This document shows positions 1-8,116 of a DNA stretch of 16,668 nt, in pieces. Position numbers and translations under genes: made by a program. The DNA is taken from contig JAGZKI010000054.1 of NCBI GenBank assembly GCA_018365265.1, positions 1-16,668 of the forward strand, in the 5' to 3' direction. This DNA is from Streptococcus parasanguinis (GTDB lineage: Bacteria; Bacillota; Bacilli; Lactobacillales; Streptococcaceae). How positions within the stretch are numbered: position 1 is the first letter of the stretch; each line of letters begins with the position of its first letter. The notes under the pieces are model-generated. The model was not told the DNA's origin, did not search any database, and saw only the letters and a program-made list of their open reading frames with translations.

Positions 1-14
1 GATCCGTTTTTGGA
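1..14. repeat. Left copy of 14-bp terminal inverted repeat
   Basis: GATCCGTTTTTGGA at the very start is the exact reverse complement of the last 14 bases of the window (16655-16668). The match stops at position 15. If the molecule is circular, the two halves form a perfect 28-bp palindrome with an A-tract, a GC-containing centre and a T-tract, like a bidirectional intrinsic terminator. It could also mark a contig broken at a hairpin. Confidence 0.75.
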
Positions 15-35
15 GTTAATAAGTAAGAGGGCTTA

Positions 36-1013
36 ATGATGTACACACCGCAAAATGAAAGCGAACTTAAAAAGGACGTGGATTTTGATATAAATCATCG
101 TGTTGCTGATTTTGAGGCGATTCGCTTACGTCTAGATAATCCGGCGTATGAAAAAGCTTTTATGCAAGCGCTCGAAGATAAATATCAAAAACCGCCACAA
201 ATCGAAGCGCGCTCTTCCTTTTTTGAAGAAATCAGAACGATTTCTAAAAATAGTATGGAGTTTATTAAACGTTATTTTGAAAGATTGGATGCCGCTATTT
301 TAAGCAAGGATAAAGGGCTAAGTGTTGCACCTGCGGTTTATCAGTCGATTGCAGATAAACAAACCCTGCGCAATGAAATAGATTCTTGGGTGAAAAATAG
401 TAGTCAAAACCCCGCCTATCGTGAGCAATTTACACTTGCACAGAAAGATTTAGCTTTGTATCGCAAAGGTGATATATCTACCGATGAAATGCGCCGTAAA
501 TCACAAAATAGCCTTTATCACACCGCTTTTGAAGATAATTTGCGCCTACAGGCTTACAGCAACCCGCAATTCAGTTTACAACAAGCCGAAGTTCACATTG
601 CCAAATTCAGTATTGAATCATTGCGTGACCGTTCAAAAGAACAGGTCATCAATCCTGCCGAAAAGACCGTTAATTCACCTGAAAAATACGGTAATGCCAA
701 AGAAGATTTAATCCGTTGGGATAACCAGAAAATTACCCCGTTAGAGTTGGGCAAAAAATTACAATCACCGGAATACAAGACAGCGTTTGAAAATGCGTTG
801 CATGAACAATACAAGCCTGGTCTTGAAGGTAATTTCGGACATAGCTTTAACGGCTCGGATAAAGAAAAGTCTGCGCAATTTGTGGCTATGCGAATTGCTG
901 GAATAGAAAGCGCTATCCGTGTCGCTGAAAAATATAAAGAAATACGCGCTAATATGGGCAAAGGCGTAAATAAAGAGCTGGAAAAAGCCCAAACAAGAGA
1001 TTTTGAACGTTAA
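36..1013 (+). CDS. Hypothetical helical repeat protein at head of transfer operon
   Basis: I do not recognise this 325-residue protein. It has no signal peptide or membrane segment and is rich in charged residues, so it is probably cytoplasmic and mostly alpha-helical. A short motif with the pattern (N/S)P-x-Y-x-x-A-F recurs: NPAYEKAF near residues 35-42, NPAYREQF near 125-132, NSLYHTAF near 158-165 and SPEYKTAF near 244-251. Residues 138-169 and 224-255 align without gaps over 32 positions with 12 identities, so the protein contains a diverged internal duplication with an 86-residue offset. The C-terminus is basic. Two adjacent ATG codons (36 and 39) follow an AGAGG at 26-30. It ends 11 bases before ssb, so the two are probably co-transcribed and linked to transfer. 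It could be an accessory DNA-processing protein, the separated tail of a relaxase, or a secreted substrate. None of these is shown by the sequence. Confidence 0.85.
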   Translation: MMYTPQNESELKKDVDFDINHRVADFEAIRLRLDNPAYEKAFMQALEDKYQKPPQIEARSSFFEEIRTISKNSMEFIKRYFERLDAAILSKDKGLSVAPAVYQSIADKQTLRNEIDSWVKNSSQNPAYREQFTLAQKDLALYRKGDISTDEMRRKSQNSLYHTAFEDNLRLQAYSNPQFSLQQAEVHIAKFSIESLRDRSKEQVINPAEKTVNSPEKYGNAKEDLIRWDNQKITPLELGKKLQSPEYKTAFENALHEQYKPGLEGNFGHSFNGSDKEKSAQFVAMRIAGIESAIRVAEKYKEIRANMGKGVNKELEKAQTRDFER

Positions 1014-1024
1014 GGAGAAAAGTT

Positions 1025-1462
1025 ATGGCTGGAGTTAATAAAGTCATTATCGTTGGTCGTTTAGGCAATGAGCCGGAAATGCGCGCCATGCCGAACGGAG
1101 AAGCTGTCGCGAATATTAGTATTGCGACCAGTGAAAGCTGGACGGATAAAAATACCGGCGAACGCCGGGAAGTAACCGAATGGCACCGTGTCGTATTTTA
1201 TCGCCGTCAAGCGGAAGTGTGCGGTGAATACCTGCATAAAGGCTCACAAGTGTACATTGAAGGGCGTTTAAAAACGCGTAAATGGCAAGACCAAAGCGGG
1301 CAAGACCGTTATACCACTGAAATTCAAGGTGATGTATTGCAAATGTTAGGTGATCCGAAATCAACACAGGCACCGGCACAAGCCCAGGCTAAACCGGTAA
1401 CGTCACCACAACCGCAAGCGGGAACTCCAGCAGATAATTTTGATGATGATATTCCGTTCTGA
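1025..1462 (+). CDS. ssb: Single-stranded DNA-binding protein
   Basis: The protein has 145 residues and begins with the typical SSB OB-fold start (MAGVNKVIIVGRLGNEPEMR). Further family blocks follow: NISIATSESW, TEWHRVVFY, and GSQVYIEGRLKTRKW. The core domain covers about residues 1-110. A Gln/Ala/Pro-rich linker leads to the acidic tip DDDIPF, which in this family recruits partner proteins. Plasmid-borne SSBs protect the transferred single strand during conjugation and after entry. The ATG at 1025 lies behind AAGGAGAAA. The gene sits between the repeat protein and virB1, which fits a transfer role rather than the chromosomal housekeeping copy. Confidence 0.95.
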   Translation: MAGVNKVIIVGRLGNEPEMRAMPNGEAVANISIATSESWTDKNTGERREVTEWHRVVFYRRQAEVCGEYLHKGSQVYIEGRLKTRKWQDQSGQDRYTTEIQGDVLQMLGDPKSTQAPAQAQAKPVTSPQPQAGTPADNFDDDIPF

Positions 1463-1477
1463 ATTGAGTAAAAGATT

Positions 1478-2128
1478 ATGTCAATGACAGCTCTACAAAT
1501 GATTGCTATATGCGCCCCGCTCGTTCATCCGGATACTGCGTTATCTGTGATGAAAGAAGAAAGCAAATTAAATCAATTTGCGATAGGCGTAGTAGATGGC
1601 TGGGTAAAACAACCCACTGACTTTAATAGTGCGGTATTAACCGCACAACAACTTGAAAAGGAGGGGAAAAACTATTCTGTCGGACTTATGCAAATCAACA
1701 AACATAACTTTTCACGCTATGGAGTAACACTTGAGCAAATGTTTGACCCTTGTAATAACTTGCAGGTGGCGCAACAAATTTTGCAAGACTGTTATCAACG
1801 TAGCGGCAGTGTCAATGACGCGTTGAGTTGCTATTACTCCGGAAATTTCTTACGTGGATACAAAAGAGATTTTCGAGGAACCAGTTATGTCGAAAGAGTG
1901 CATGCACAACTCTTTGAACCGACCCCGGAAAAAAGTTTTGCGATTCCCTCTTTGAAAAATGAACCTTTACCTGTTGCTGCTGTTGCCGAAGTAGCAAAAG
2001 TAACCACAACTAAAAAGGAGAAAAAACCACAACAAGCCAGGAAAAACCGTCATCAAGTCAGATTATATAAAAATCTTCCTCCGGTAACACCGCCGGCAGA
2101 AGATAAGAAACTTGCTTCTATCAACTAA
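1478..2128 (+). CDS. virB1: VirB1-type lytic transglycosylase
   Basis: This 216-residue protein is a SLT-fold peptidoglycan-cleaving enzyme that opens the wall for assembly of the secretion channel. The catalytic glutamate is probably Glu28 in the KEES block, followed by the FAIGV block, GLMQIN near residues 68-73 and YYSGNF near 120. The catalytic domain fills about residues 5-150. The C-terminal tail is basic and proline-containing (KKEKKPQQARKNRHQ). The start at 1478 gives almost no sequence before the domain, and no clear Sec signal peptide is visible, unlike Agrobacterium VirB1. The ribosome binding site is weak (GAGTAAAAG). It lies 15 bases after ssb and 26 before virB2, the usual first place in a virB operon. 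Confidence 0.9.
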   Translation: MSMTALQMIAICAPLVHPDTALSVMKEESKLNQFAIGVVDGWVKQPTDFNSAVLTAQQLEKEGKNYSVGLMQINKHNFSRYGVTLEQMFDPCNNLQVAQQILQDCYQRSGSVNDALSCYYSGNFLRGYKRDFRGTSYVERVHAQLFEPTPEKSFAIPSLKNEPLPVAAVAEVAKVTTTKKEKKPQQARKNRHQVRLYKNLPPVTPPAEDKKLASIN

Positions 2129-2154
2129 TTATTAACCAATAAAGGACGTTAAAG

Positions 2155-2442
2155 ATGTTTAATAAACTTTCTCATAAACTGCATTACACACTTATTCCAG
2201 CGCTTTTCATGATGGCAACCAACCCCGCTTTTGCCGGTGGTTTACAAAAAACAAAACAATATTTAAGTCAATTCTCAACTGAAATTCATGGTTTTGCGGG
2301 TATTGTCTTTTTATTAGCTGGTTTATTTGCAGGTTATCAAATGATGTGGAGAGGGCAACCTTTCGAAAGTATAGCAAAAGTGATTTATGGTGCGATTACA
2401 TTAATTGTTGTTCCTGAAATTGCACTGTGGTTATTCCCTTAA
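2155..2442 (+). CDS. virB2: VirB2 major pilin
   Basis: This 95-residue protein has the layout of VirB2 pilins: a long basic and hydrophobic signal sequence, a likely cut after NPAFA (residue 27), then a mature piece of about 68 residues with two hydrophobic helices (about residues 43-62 and 72-92). These are joined by a short polar loop, MMWRGQPFES, that includes the conserved Gly. The subunit is held in the inner membrane and extracted to form the conjugative pilus. AAAGGACG precedes the ATG. It lies between virB1 and the virB3-virB4 fusion, as in Agrobacterium and IncN/IncW plasmids. Sequence similarity in this family is low, so the call rests on size, topology and position. Confidence 0.88.
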   Translation: MFNKLSHKLHYTLIPALFMMATNPAFAGGLQKTKQYLSQFSTEIHGFAGIVFLLAGLFAGYQMMWRGQPFESIAKVIYGAITLIVVPEIALWLFP

Positions 2443-2454
2443 AGAAGGTAAAAC

Positions 2455-5226
2455 ATGCAAGCCGATTCAGAAAATACAATCAGTGGTGAACCGCTTTTTA
2501 AAGGCATGATAACACAAGCCACGATCGGCGGTATCCCCATTCCAATAATATTTGCCATTGCTTTTCTTAGTGGTCTGGCATATTTCATCAGCGGGAAATT
2601 ATATGCCGTATTACCGGCTATTCCGCTACTTATTGGCACAAGATTACTGTATGAAACAGATAGGGATTTTTTAACATTGAATATGCTCAATTTTAAGACA
2701 AATAGCGGGTTAGGTAAGATCGTGCGTTTTTTTGGCAGTAAAACGTTTACGGCACAAAAATACAATCGAACCGCTTTTTCTGAAAATCGAATCGAAACAT
2801 TAGGTATTAAACTGGGTGAACAAAAGGATTATTCCAAATTCATTCCTTATTCTTCTCATATTGCACCGAATGTCGTGATTACCCGTAACGGTGATTTAGT
2901 CGCCACCTGGTGTTGTAAAGGGGTGACGTTTGAAACCGCAGAAAATTATGAGCTCAATCTTAGTAAAGAAAAGTTGAATACCTTAATCCAATCTTTTTCT
3001 AAAAAAGGGGTTAGTTTTTATCAGCATAATATTCGCCATAAAGTCAATGAAACCTTGGATGGTCATTTTTCTTCCGAGTTTACGCAGGAAGTAAATGATA
3101 AATACTATGCCGGTTTTAATAATGGAACATTACAACGTAACATACTATACGTTACGTTGGTTTATACCCCTTATTCAAAACTGGAAAAAATATCTCGTAA
3201 AACAACCAAGTTAAAGGATAAAAAACAGGAGCTTGCTTATCAGTTAGAGACTATGCAAGAAATGTGTTCCCGCTTGGATAAAGCACTGGAAGATTTTCGC
3301 GGTGAAGCGTTAACAACCTTTAGTAAAGGCGGTGCGCTTTATTCTGAACAATTATCGTTTTACAACTATCTGATTACAAATCGTTGGCAACCTGTACGCG
3401 TTACCTCCACGTCGTTTTATCACTTACTGGGGAATACCGATTTACATTTTGGCAAAGAAACTGGGCAAATTACTTTTAATGGTGAAAGCCGTTTCTTCCG
3501 CTGTCTTGAAATTAAAGATTATACGGAAGAAACCTGTGAGGGTTTTTTTGACGCATTAATGTATATCAATGCCGATTATGTCATTACACAATCTTTTCAG
3601 TCCATGCCAAGCAATGTTGCAAAAGAGAAGTTAGACAGACAGCAAAAACGCTTAAATTCCTCAAACGAGGCTGCCATTTCGCAAGTTGATAATTTAACTG
3701 TTGCATTGGATGATTTAGCAAGTGGTCGTTTATCCTTTGGTTATTATCATTTTGGCATGATGGTGTACGGTGATTCTATAAAAGATGTTACTGATAAAAC
3801 CAATGAAATTATTGCGGTATTAAGTAGTTTAGGTTTGATTATTACATTGGCAAATACGGCGTTAAGCGCGTCTTATTTCGGTCAATTCCCGGCAAATTTT
3901 GCCTACCGTCCACGCCTGGCAATGTTAAGTTCAAGAAATTATGCGTCGCTAACTTCTTTACATAATTTTGCCTCCGGTAAACGCAACGGGAACCCTTGGG
4001 GAGACGCGGTAACGTTACTGAAAACGCCAAACGGTCAACCGTACTATTTTAACTTTCACCAAAGCGCACCCGGTGTTGATGACAGAGGCGAAAAACGGTT
4101 GGGGAATACCGCAGTATTCGGGCAAGCGGGTTCCGGTAAAACTATGTTGATGACGTTTCTCATGACACAACTGGATAAATTCAGACATACCTCTACTTTT
4201 TTACCGACCTCGGTAAAACGTGAATTGACAATGGTATATCTGGATAAAGATTACGGTGCGGAAGCCTGTATTCGTGCCATGGGCGGAAAATACATGCTGA
4301 TCCGTAAAGGTGTGCCGACCGGTTTTAATCCGTTTATGTGTGAAAACACGCCGGAAAATCTGTCTTTCCTTTCCACGTTGATGAAAATGTTAGTTACGCG
4401 TAACGGCAGAACGTTGTCATCACTCGATGAAGAAGAATTATTCAAGGCGGTTAAATCGGTGATGGAATTTGATATGGAATACCGCAGTTATCCGATTTCA
4501 CGCGTGATTGAACATTTGCCGGAAGGCTCAACTAAAGCCGAAAAAGAAAACTCCCTTGCCCGTCGTTTGAAAAACTGGGCGCAAGGTGGGGAATTCGGTT
4601 GGGTATTTGATAATCCTGCCGATACGTTAGATTTTACCGGGCATGCCGTATTTGGCATTGATGGTACGGAGTTTTTAGATGACCAGGATACTTGTAGTCC
4701 GCTTTCTTTCTACTTATTACACCGTATCGGAAAATTATTAGATGGTCGTCGTTTGATCATTTTTATGGATGAATTCTGGAAATGGTTAAAAGATGAAGCG
4801 TTTTCCGACTTTGCCTATAACAAATTAAAAGTTATTCGGAAAGAAGATGGAATTGTCATACCGATGACCCAAAGTATGGATGAAGTGTTGAAAAGCCCAA
4901 TTTCTCGCGCGGTAGTTGAGCAATGTGAAACAACCATTTGTTTACCTAACCCGATTGCACGCAAAGTGGATTATGTGGATGGTTTCGGAATCAGTGAAAA
5001 ACAATTTGAAATTATCCGTGAATTACAACCGGATTCCCGTACTTTCTTAGTGCGTAAAGGGCTAGAAACAGCCTTAGCTAAGTTAGATTTAAGCGGTTTA
5101 GGGCGTGAAAACTTAAAAATTCTGTCAACCAGTAAGGATAACGCAGAAATCCTACATCAAATTATCGAAGAAGTCGGCGAAGCCGCTAATGACTGGATTC
5201 CGATTTATAAACAACGTTGTGTATAA
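2455..5226 (+). CDS. virB4: VirB3-VirB4 fusion, secretion ATPase
   Basis: At 923 residues this is longer than a standalone VirB4 (about 800) because a VirB3 domain is fused at the N-terminus. Residues 1-85 carry the VirB3 pattern: a polar start (EPLFKGMITQATIGGIPIP), two membrane helices (about 28-47 and 50-62) and the ETDRDFL block. The rest is a CagE/TrbE/VirB4 ATPase. Walker A is GQAGSGKT at residues 556-563, and Walker B is LIIFMDEFW with the acidic pair at Asp772-Glu773. The fusion is known in several P-type systems and fixes VirB3 to its partner at the inner membrane, where the ATPase drives pilus assembly and substrate transfer. The ATG follows AGAAGG. The frame is continuous through the join with no sign of a break. 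Confidence 0.95.
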   Translation: MQADSENTISGEPLFKGMITQATIGGIPIPIIFAIAFLSGLAYFISGKLYAVLPAIPLLIGTRLLYETDRDFLTLNMLNFKTNSGLGKIVRFFGSKTFTAQKYNRTAFSENRIETLGIKLGEQKDYSKFIPYSSHIAPNVVITRNGDLVATWCCKGVTFETAENYELNLSKEKLNTLIQSFSKKGVSFYQHNIRHKVNETLDGHFSSEFTQEVNDKYYAGFNNGTLQRNILYVTLVYTPYSKLEKISRKTTKLKDKKQELAYQLETMQEMCSRLDKALEDFRGEALTTFSKGGALYSEQLSFYNYLITNRWQPVRVTSTSFYHLLGNTDLHFGKETGQITFNGESRFFRCLEIKDYTEETCEGFFDALMYINADYVITQSFQSMPSNVAKEKLDRQQKRLNSSNEAAISQVDNLTVALDDLASGRLSFGYYHFGMMVYGDSIKDVTDKTNEIIAVLSSLGLIITLANTALSASYFGQFPANFAYRPRLAMLSSRNYASLTSLHNFASGKRNGNPWGDAVTLLKTPNGQPYYFNFHQSAPGVDDRGEKRLGNTAVFGQAGSGKTMLMTFLMTQLDKFRHTSTFLPTSVKRELTMVYLDKDYGAEACIRAMGGKYMLIRKGVPTGFNPFMCENTPENLSFLSTLMKMLVTRNGRTLSSLDEEELFKAVKSVMEFDMEYRSYPISRVIEHLPEGSTKAEKENSLARRLKNWAQGGEFGWVFDNPADTLDFTGHAVFGIDGTEFLDDQDTCSPLSFYLLHRIGKLLDGRRLIIFMDEFWKWLKDEAFSDFAYNKLKVIRKEDGIVIPMTQSMDEVLKSPISRAVVEQCETTICLPNPIARKVDYVDGFGISEKQFEIIRELQPDSRTFLVRKGLETALAKLDLSGLGRENLKILSTSKDNAEILHQIIEEVGEAANDWIPIYKQRCV

Positions 5227-5236
5227 GGAGAACGTG

Positions 5237-5962
5237 ATGAAAATGTTTAAAAAACTCAGTTTAGTTGCTGTTTTATCTATGCCGGTATTGGTGCAAGCCG
5301 GAATTCCGGTTGTTGATCCCGCAGCTGCCGGTCAACGTCAAATGAGCATGCTTCAAACCGTGCAACAATGGGCAAAAGAGGCTAAACAGTGGACGGATAC
5401 AGTTTCGCATTATAAAAATGAGCTGAAAGCGTATGCCGACCAATTAGCCTCACAAACCGGCATTCGTGATGTGCAGGCTTTCATCGGTGAAGCTCATAGT
5501 TTGTATGGTGAAATAAATGGCTTAAAATCGGAGTTTACCCCGGTAATCGATTTAGTTTCCGGTGGGAAAAACGCATTAAGCGCGAATGCCAAAAGCCTGT
5601 TTGAAAAATACAACCTTTTCGACCGTTGTAAGAATTTACGTCAAGGTGAAATTACTTCCTGTGAAGCAAATATTGTTTCTACGGTGGAAAGCATGAGTTT
5701 CTTAGATTCGTTTGAAAGTAACGTCAATAGTAAATTGAAAACCATTGATAAGCTCGCTAAACGGATGGCGAAATCTCAAGATGTGAAGGAAAGTCAGGAC
5801 TTAAAAAATGCAATGGATGTGCAGTTGGCCGCATTGCAATCACAAAAAGTCCAGTTGGATTTATTCAACGCACGGCAAACGGAATACCGTCGCTTAATGA
5901 ATGAGCAACAAAAACAACTCGCCTCCCAGCGTCGTCTAAATGGCAAAGGTGGTAGTTATTAA
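5237..5962 (+). CDS. virB5: VirB5 minor pilin
   Basis: The product has 241 residues from the ATG at 5237. This start sits behind AAGGAG at 5225-5230 and begins directly with a signal peptide (MKMFKKLSLV..VQA, cut after about residue 21). An upstream in-frame ATG at 5189 lies inside virB4 and would bury the signal. The mature protein starts GIPVVDPAA and is almost all predicted helix with heptad-like stretches, the known VirB5 build. Two cysteines (in DRCKNLRQ and ITSCEAN) may form a disulfide. VirB5 sits at the pilus tip and is thought to help contact the recipient. The position after virB4 and before eexN/virB6 matches the IncN plasmid order. Confidence 0.88.
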   Translation: MKMFKKLSLVAVLSMPVLVQAGIPVVDPAAAGQRQMSMLQTVQQWAKEAKQWTDTVSHYKNELKAYADQLASQTGIRDVQAFIGEAHSLYGEINGLKSEFTPVIDLVSGGKNALSANAKSLFEKYNLFDRCKNLRQGEITSCEANIVSTVESMSFLDSFESNVNSKLKTIDKLAKRMAKSQDVKESQDLKNAMDVQLAALQSQKVQLDLFNARQTEYRRLMNEQQKQLASQRRLNGKGGSY

Positions 5963-5983
5963 TTAATAAAACGGAGTATTCTC

Positions 5984-6208
5984 ATGAAAAAACTACTTAT
6001 GATGGTTACATTAACTTTTTTAGTATCTGCCTGTTCTGAAGAAGTCAAAAGCATAGACTACTATAAAGAACATACGACAGAACGTTTAAAAATGTTAGAA
6101 GAATGTGAGAAAAAAGCCGAACCGCTGATGGCAAATTCTAATTGCCGAAACGCAAATAAAGCTCAAGCAAGTATTCGTCGCTCGAATATTCGCGGAGGAA
6201 ATTATTAG
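5984..6208 (+). CDS. eexN: EexN-like entry-exclusion lipoprotein
   Basis: This 74-residue protein has a lipoprotein signal ending in the lipobox LVSAC, with Cys17 as the acylated residue. The mature part begins SEEVKSIDYYKEHTTER and has a later pair of cysteines (EECEKK and NSNCRN). The pattern, a short N-terminal (V/D)xYYxxH block followed by two cysteines in a small polar domain, is that of EexN-family lipoproteins. These stop a cell that already holds the plasmid from receiving it again. In the IncN plasmid pKM101 the exclusion gene also lies between the virB5 and virB6 homologues, as here. The start is set by ACGGAG upstream and the signal sequence. Confidence 0.8.
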   Translation: MKKLLMMVTLTFLVSACSEEVKSIDYYKEHTTERLKMLEECEKKAEPLMANSNCRNANKAQASIRRSNIRGGNY

Positions 6209-6219
6209 GTTAATAAAAA

Positions 6220-7221
6220 ATGAGATTTTTTGAGACTATAGATTCATTCATAACAGACTTACTGGCTTCGGTCAGTCAGTCTATGAGTTCGGGTTTTGCT
6301 AACTCTCTTTATAGTATAGTTGGTGCTAGTTTATTGCTCTATTATACCCTTAAAGGTTTTGCAATATTTGCAGGCAAAATGGAAGCGCCAGCAAAAGAAC
6401 TCTTATATGATTTTGCCAGTAAAATGATCATCATTTCTATAATGATGAATTATGGTGGCTATTTAGATGGCGCATTAGCAATAATTGATGATCTCAAAAC
6501 CAATTTAACCGGTTTTACCGGAAACGGTATAGCCGGTTTAATGGATGACCAGTTAGATCTAGGTACAGATATTGCTAGCCAACTTTTTGACTTGGATAAA
6601 TCTGAATACGTCCCAGCAGAAGGATTAGTAGCCTCTGGCTTAGCTTGGATTGGTATTGCCTTTTCTTTGTTTGTACCATTTTTTATATTTATTTTTACAA
6701 CTATCACATTAAAACTATTAACCGTTACTGCGCCAATTTTTGTTTTCTGTGTGCTATATAATTTCTTACGTAACATGTTTAATAACTGGCTCCAACTTAT
6801 TTTTGCCAATATTCTTACTGTCGTGTTTATCGGTATTTCACTTCGTATGGGAATGTCATTCTTTGGTAAAAATATCACTTCATTACTATTACAAGCTAGT
6901 GAACTTAACTTAATAAGGGTCGGATTTGAAATTTTAGGATTTGGTATTCTTATGGCGTTCATATCCTACCTATCATTAACTTACGCCTCCCAGTTAGCTT
7001 CAGTATCTGTAGAAGGTGCTGCTTATTCTGCCGGGTTACGAGGAATAGGCGGAATCTTTAGCAGTGTTAAAAATGCCGTACAAAATACCGCCCGCTTTGG
7101 CATGGGTGCAAGCGGTGCCGGATACAGTCGCGCACCGACCGCTTATAAGGTCGGTAGTGCAATACATCGAACGGCGCGGGCAGTCGCCAATTCAGTAAGG
7201 AATCGCGCCGGCAAGTCTTAA
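6220..7221 (+). CDS. virB6: VirB6 polytopic inner-membrane channel protein
   Basis: This 333-residue protein has several long hydrophobic segments, roughly residues 28-52, 65-80, 137-185 (two helices), 190-215 and 228-255, and a polar C-terminal tail. It belongs with the TrbL/VirB6 family, which forms part of the inner-membrane path for DNA. Only 11 bases separate it from eexN and the ribosome binding site is weak. A GGAGG lies about 20 bases upstream inside eexN, so translation may depend on coupling. Composition changes sharply near the 3' end: 49 of 140 bases are G or C in 6421-6560, against 81 of 140 in 7081-7220. The tail (about residues 288-333) is Gly/Ala/Arg-rich. This suggests a mosaic gene. 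Confidence 0.9.
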   Translation: MRFFETIDSFITDLLASVSQSMSSGFANSLYSIVGASLLLYYTLKGFAIFAGKMEAPAKELLYDFASKMIIISIMMNYGGYLDGALAIIDDLKTNLTGFTGNGIAGLMDDQLDLGTDIASQLFDLDKSEYVPAEGLVASGLAWIGIAFSLFVPFFIFIFTTITLKLLTVTAPIFVFCVLYNFLRNMFNNWLQLIFANILTVVFIGISLRMGMSFFGKNITSLLLQASELNLIRVGFEILGFGILMAFISYLSLTYASQLASVSVEGAAYSAGLRGIGGIFSSVKNAVQNTARFGMGASGAGYSRAPTAYKVGSAIHRTARAVANSVRNRAGKS

Positions 7222-7288
7222 TTTTTCCATTATTTTTCATTATGCAATTTACTTTGTAGAGGTTTTTACACTTAAAAGAGAGGTTTTT

Positions 7289-7432
7289 ATGCAAAAAATA
7301 CACAAATTATGCTTATTTTTTGTACTTTTTAATCTGGTCGGTTGTTCGTCAAGTTGGCCGGATGATTTAAAAGGTACATCCTTTGAACCTGTTAATAAAA
7401 CAATGCAACCGCAAGGAGAACATAAAAAATGA
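7289..7432 (+). CDS. virB7: VirB7 small outer-membrane lipoprotein
   Basis: This 47-codon gene begins MQKIHKLCLFFVLFNLVGCS, a lipoprotein signal with lipobox LVGC and Cys19 as the lipidated residue. The remaining 28 residues are polar with one Trp-Pro. VirB7 proteins are about this size, anchor the core complex in the outer membrane and bind VirB9. The gene lies exactly where VirB7 is expected, between virB6 and virB8. AAGAGAGG precedes the ATG. Its TGA overlaps the virB8 ATG by four bases (ATGA at 7429-7432), so the two are probably translationally coupled. The 67 bases between virB6 and this gene are AT-rich with no clear promoter. Confidence 0.85.
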   Translation: MQKIHKLCLFFVLFNLVGCSSSWPDDLKGTSFEPVNKTMQPQGEHKK

Positions 7433-8115
7433 CCAATATCGAACAAGACATTCTTGACCAAAATCGGGATTTAGAAGCCAAAAACCAGGAGAATATCGAA
7501 AAATCAGAAGCCCGCGCCTGGAAAGTGGCCAGAATATCCTGGCTGATTAGCCTCGTTCTCGGTGCGGTCATTGTCAGTATTTTACCGTTGCGCGAAGTTG
7601 TCCCGTTTCTGATTCGTGATAACGGTACGGGTATTCCTGACGTCATTACTCGTTTGGATGTGGAAACGTTGACCACAGATGACGCCATGGATAAACATTT
7701 CATCAGTCAATATATCAAAACACGTGAAGGCTATTATTTCAACACCTTGCAACAAGAATATGAACTTACGCAAATGATGAGTAGTGATGAAGTTGCGAAG
7801 GATTATCGTAGCATTTATGAAGGTAAGAATGCACGTGACCAAAAATTAGGTAGTAGTAACACCGTTAAACCAGAAATCATTTCTATTGTGTTATCTAAAA
7901 AAGAAGTTGGTACGGATGGCCAAGCAAGCAATATTGCAACTGCCCGCGTTCGTTTAATTCAACGTAATTTGTCAACTGGAGAAGAAACGGCAAAAAATAT
8001 TGTAGTTTCTTTAACTTATGAATATTTACCAGTGAAAAATATGGTTGAAGGGTTCCGCATGGATAACCCGTTAGGATTTATTGTGACACATTACCGGGTA
8101 GATAATGAGGCTTAA
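7429..8115 (+). CDS. virB8: VirB8 inner-membrane assembly factor
   Basis: This 228-residue bitopic protein has a polar cytoplasmic N-terminus (about 40 residues), one membrane helix (about 42-60, ISWLISLVLGAVIVSILPL) and a periplasmic domain of the NTF2-like VirB8 fold. Recognisable blocks are KHFISQYIKTREGY, and near the C-terminus DNPLGFIVTHYRV, which holds the family's NPxG motif. VirB8 dimers nucleate assembly and contact VirB9 and VirB10. AAGGAGAAC precedes the ATG, which overlaps the virB7 stop. It ends inside the region that supplies the virB9 ribosome binding site. Confidence 0.95.
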   Translation: MTNIEQDILDQNRDLEAKNQENIEKSEARAWKVARISWLISLVLGAVIVSILPLREVVPFLIRDNGTGIPDVITRLDVETLTTDDAMDKHFISQYIKTREGYYFNTLQQEYELTQMMSSDEVAKDYRSIYEGKNARDQKLGSSNTVKPEIISIVLSKKEVGTDGQASNIATARVRLIQRNLSTGEETAKNIVVSLTYEYLPVKNMVEGFRMDNPLGFIVTHYRVDNEA

Positions 8116-8116
8116 T

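Noticed and set aside
2439..2765. Minus-strand frame opposite the VirB3 part of the fusion
   Set aside because: It overlaps the start of a well-supported gene and has no ribosome binding site or recognisable product.
6459..6962. Long minus-strand frame opposite virB6
   Set aside because: It is antisense to a clear VirB6 and the translation shows no domain, so it is an incidental open frame of the codon pattern.
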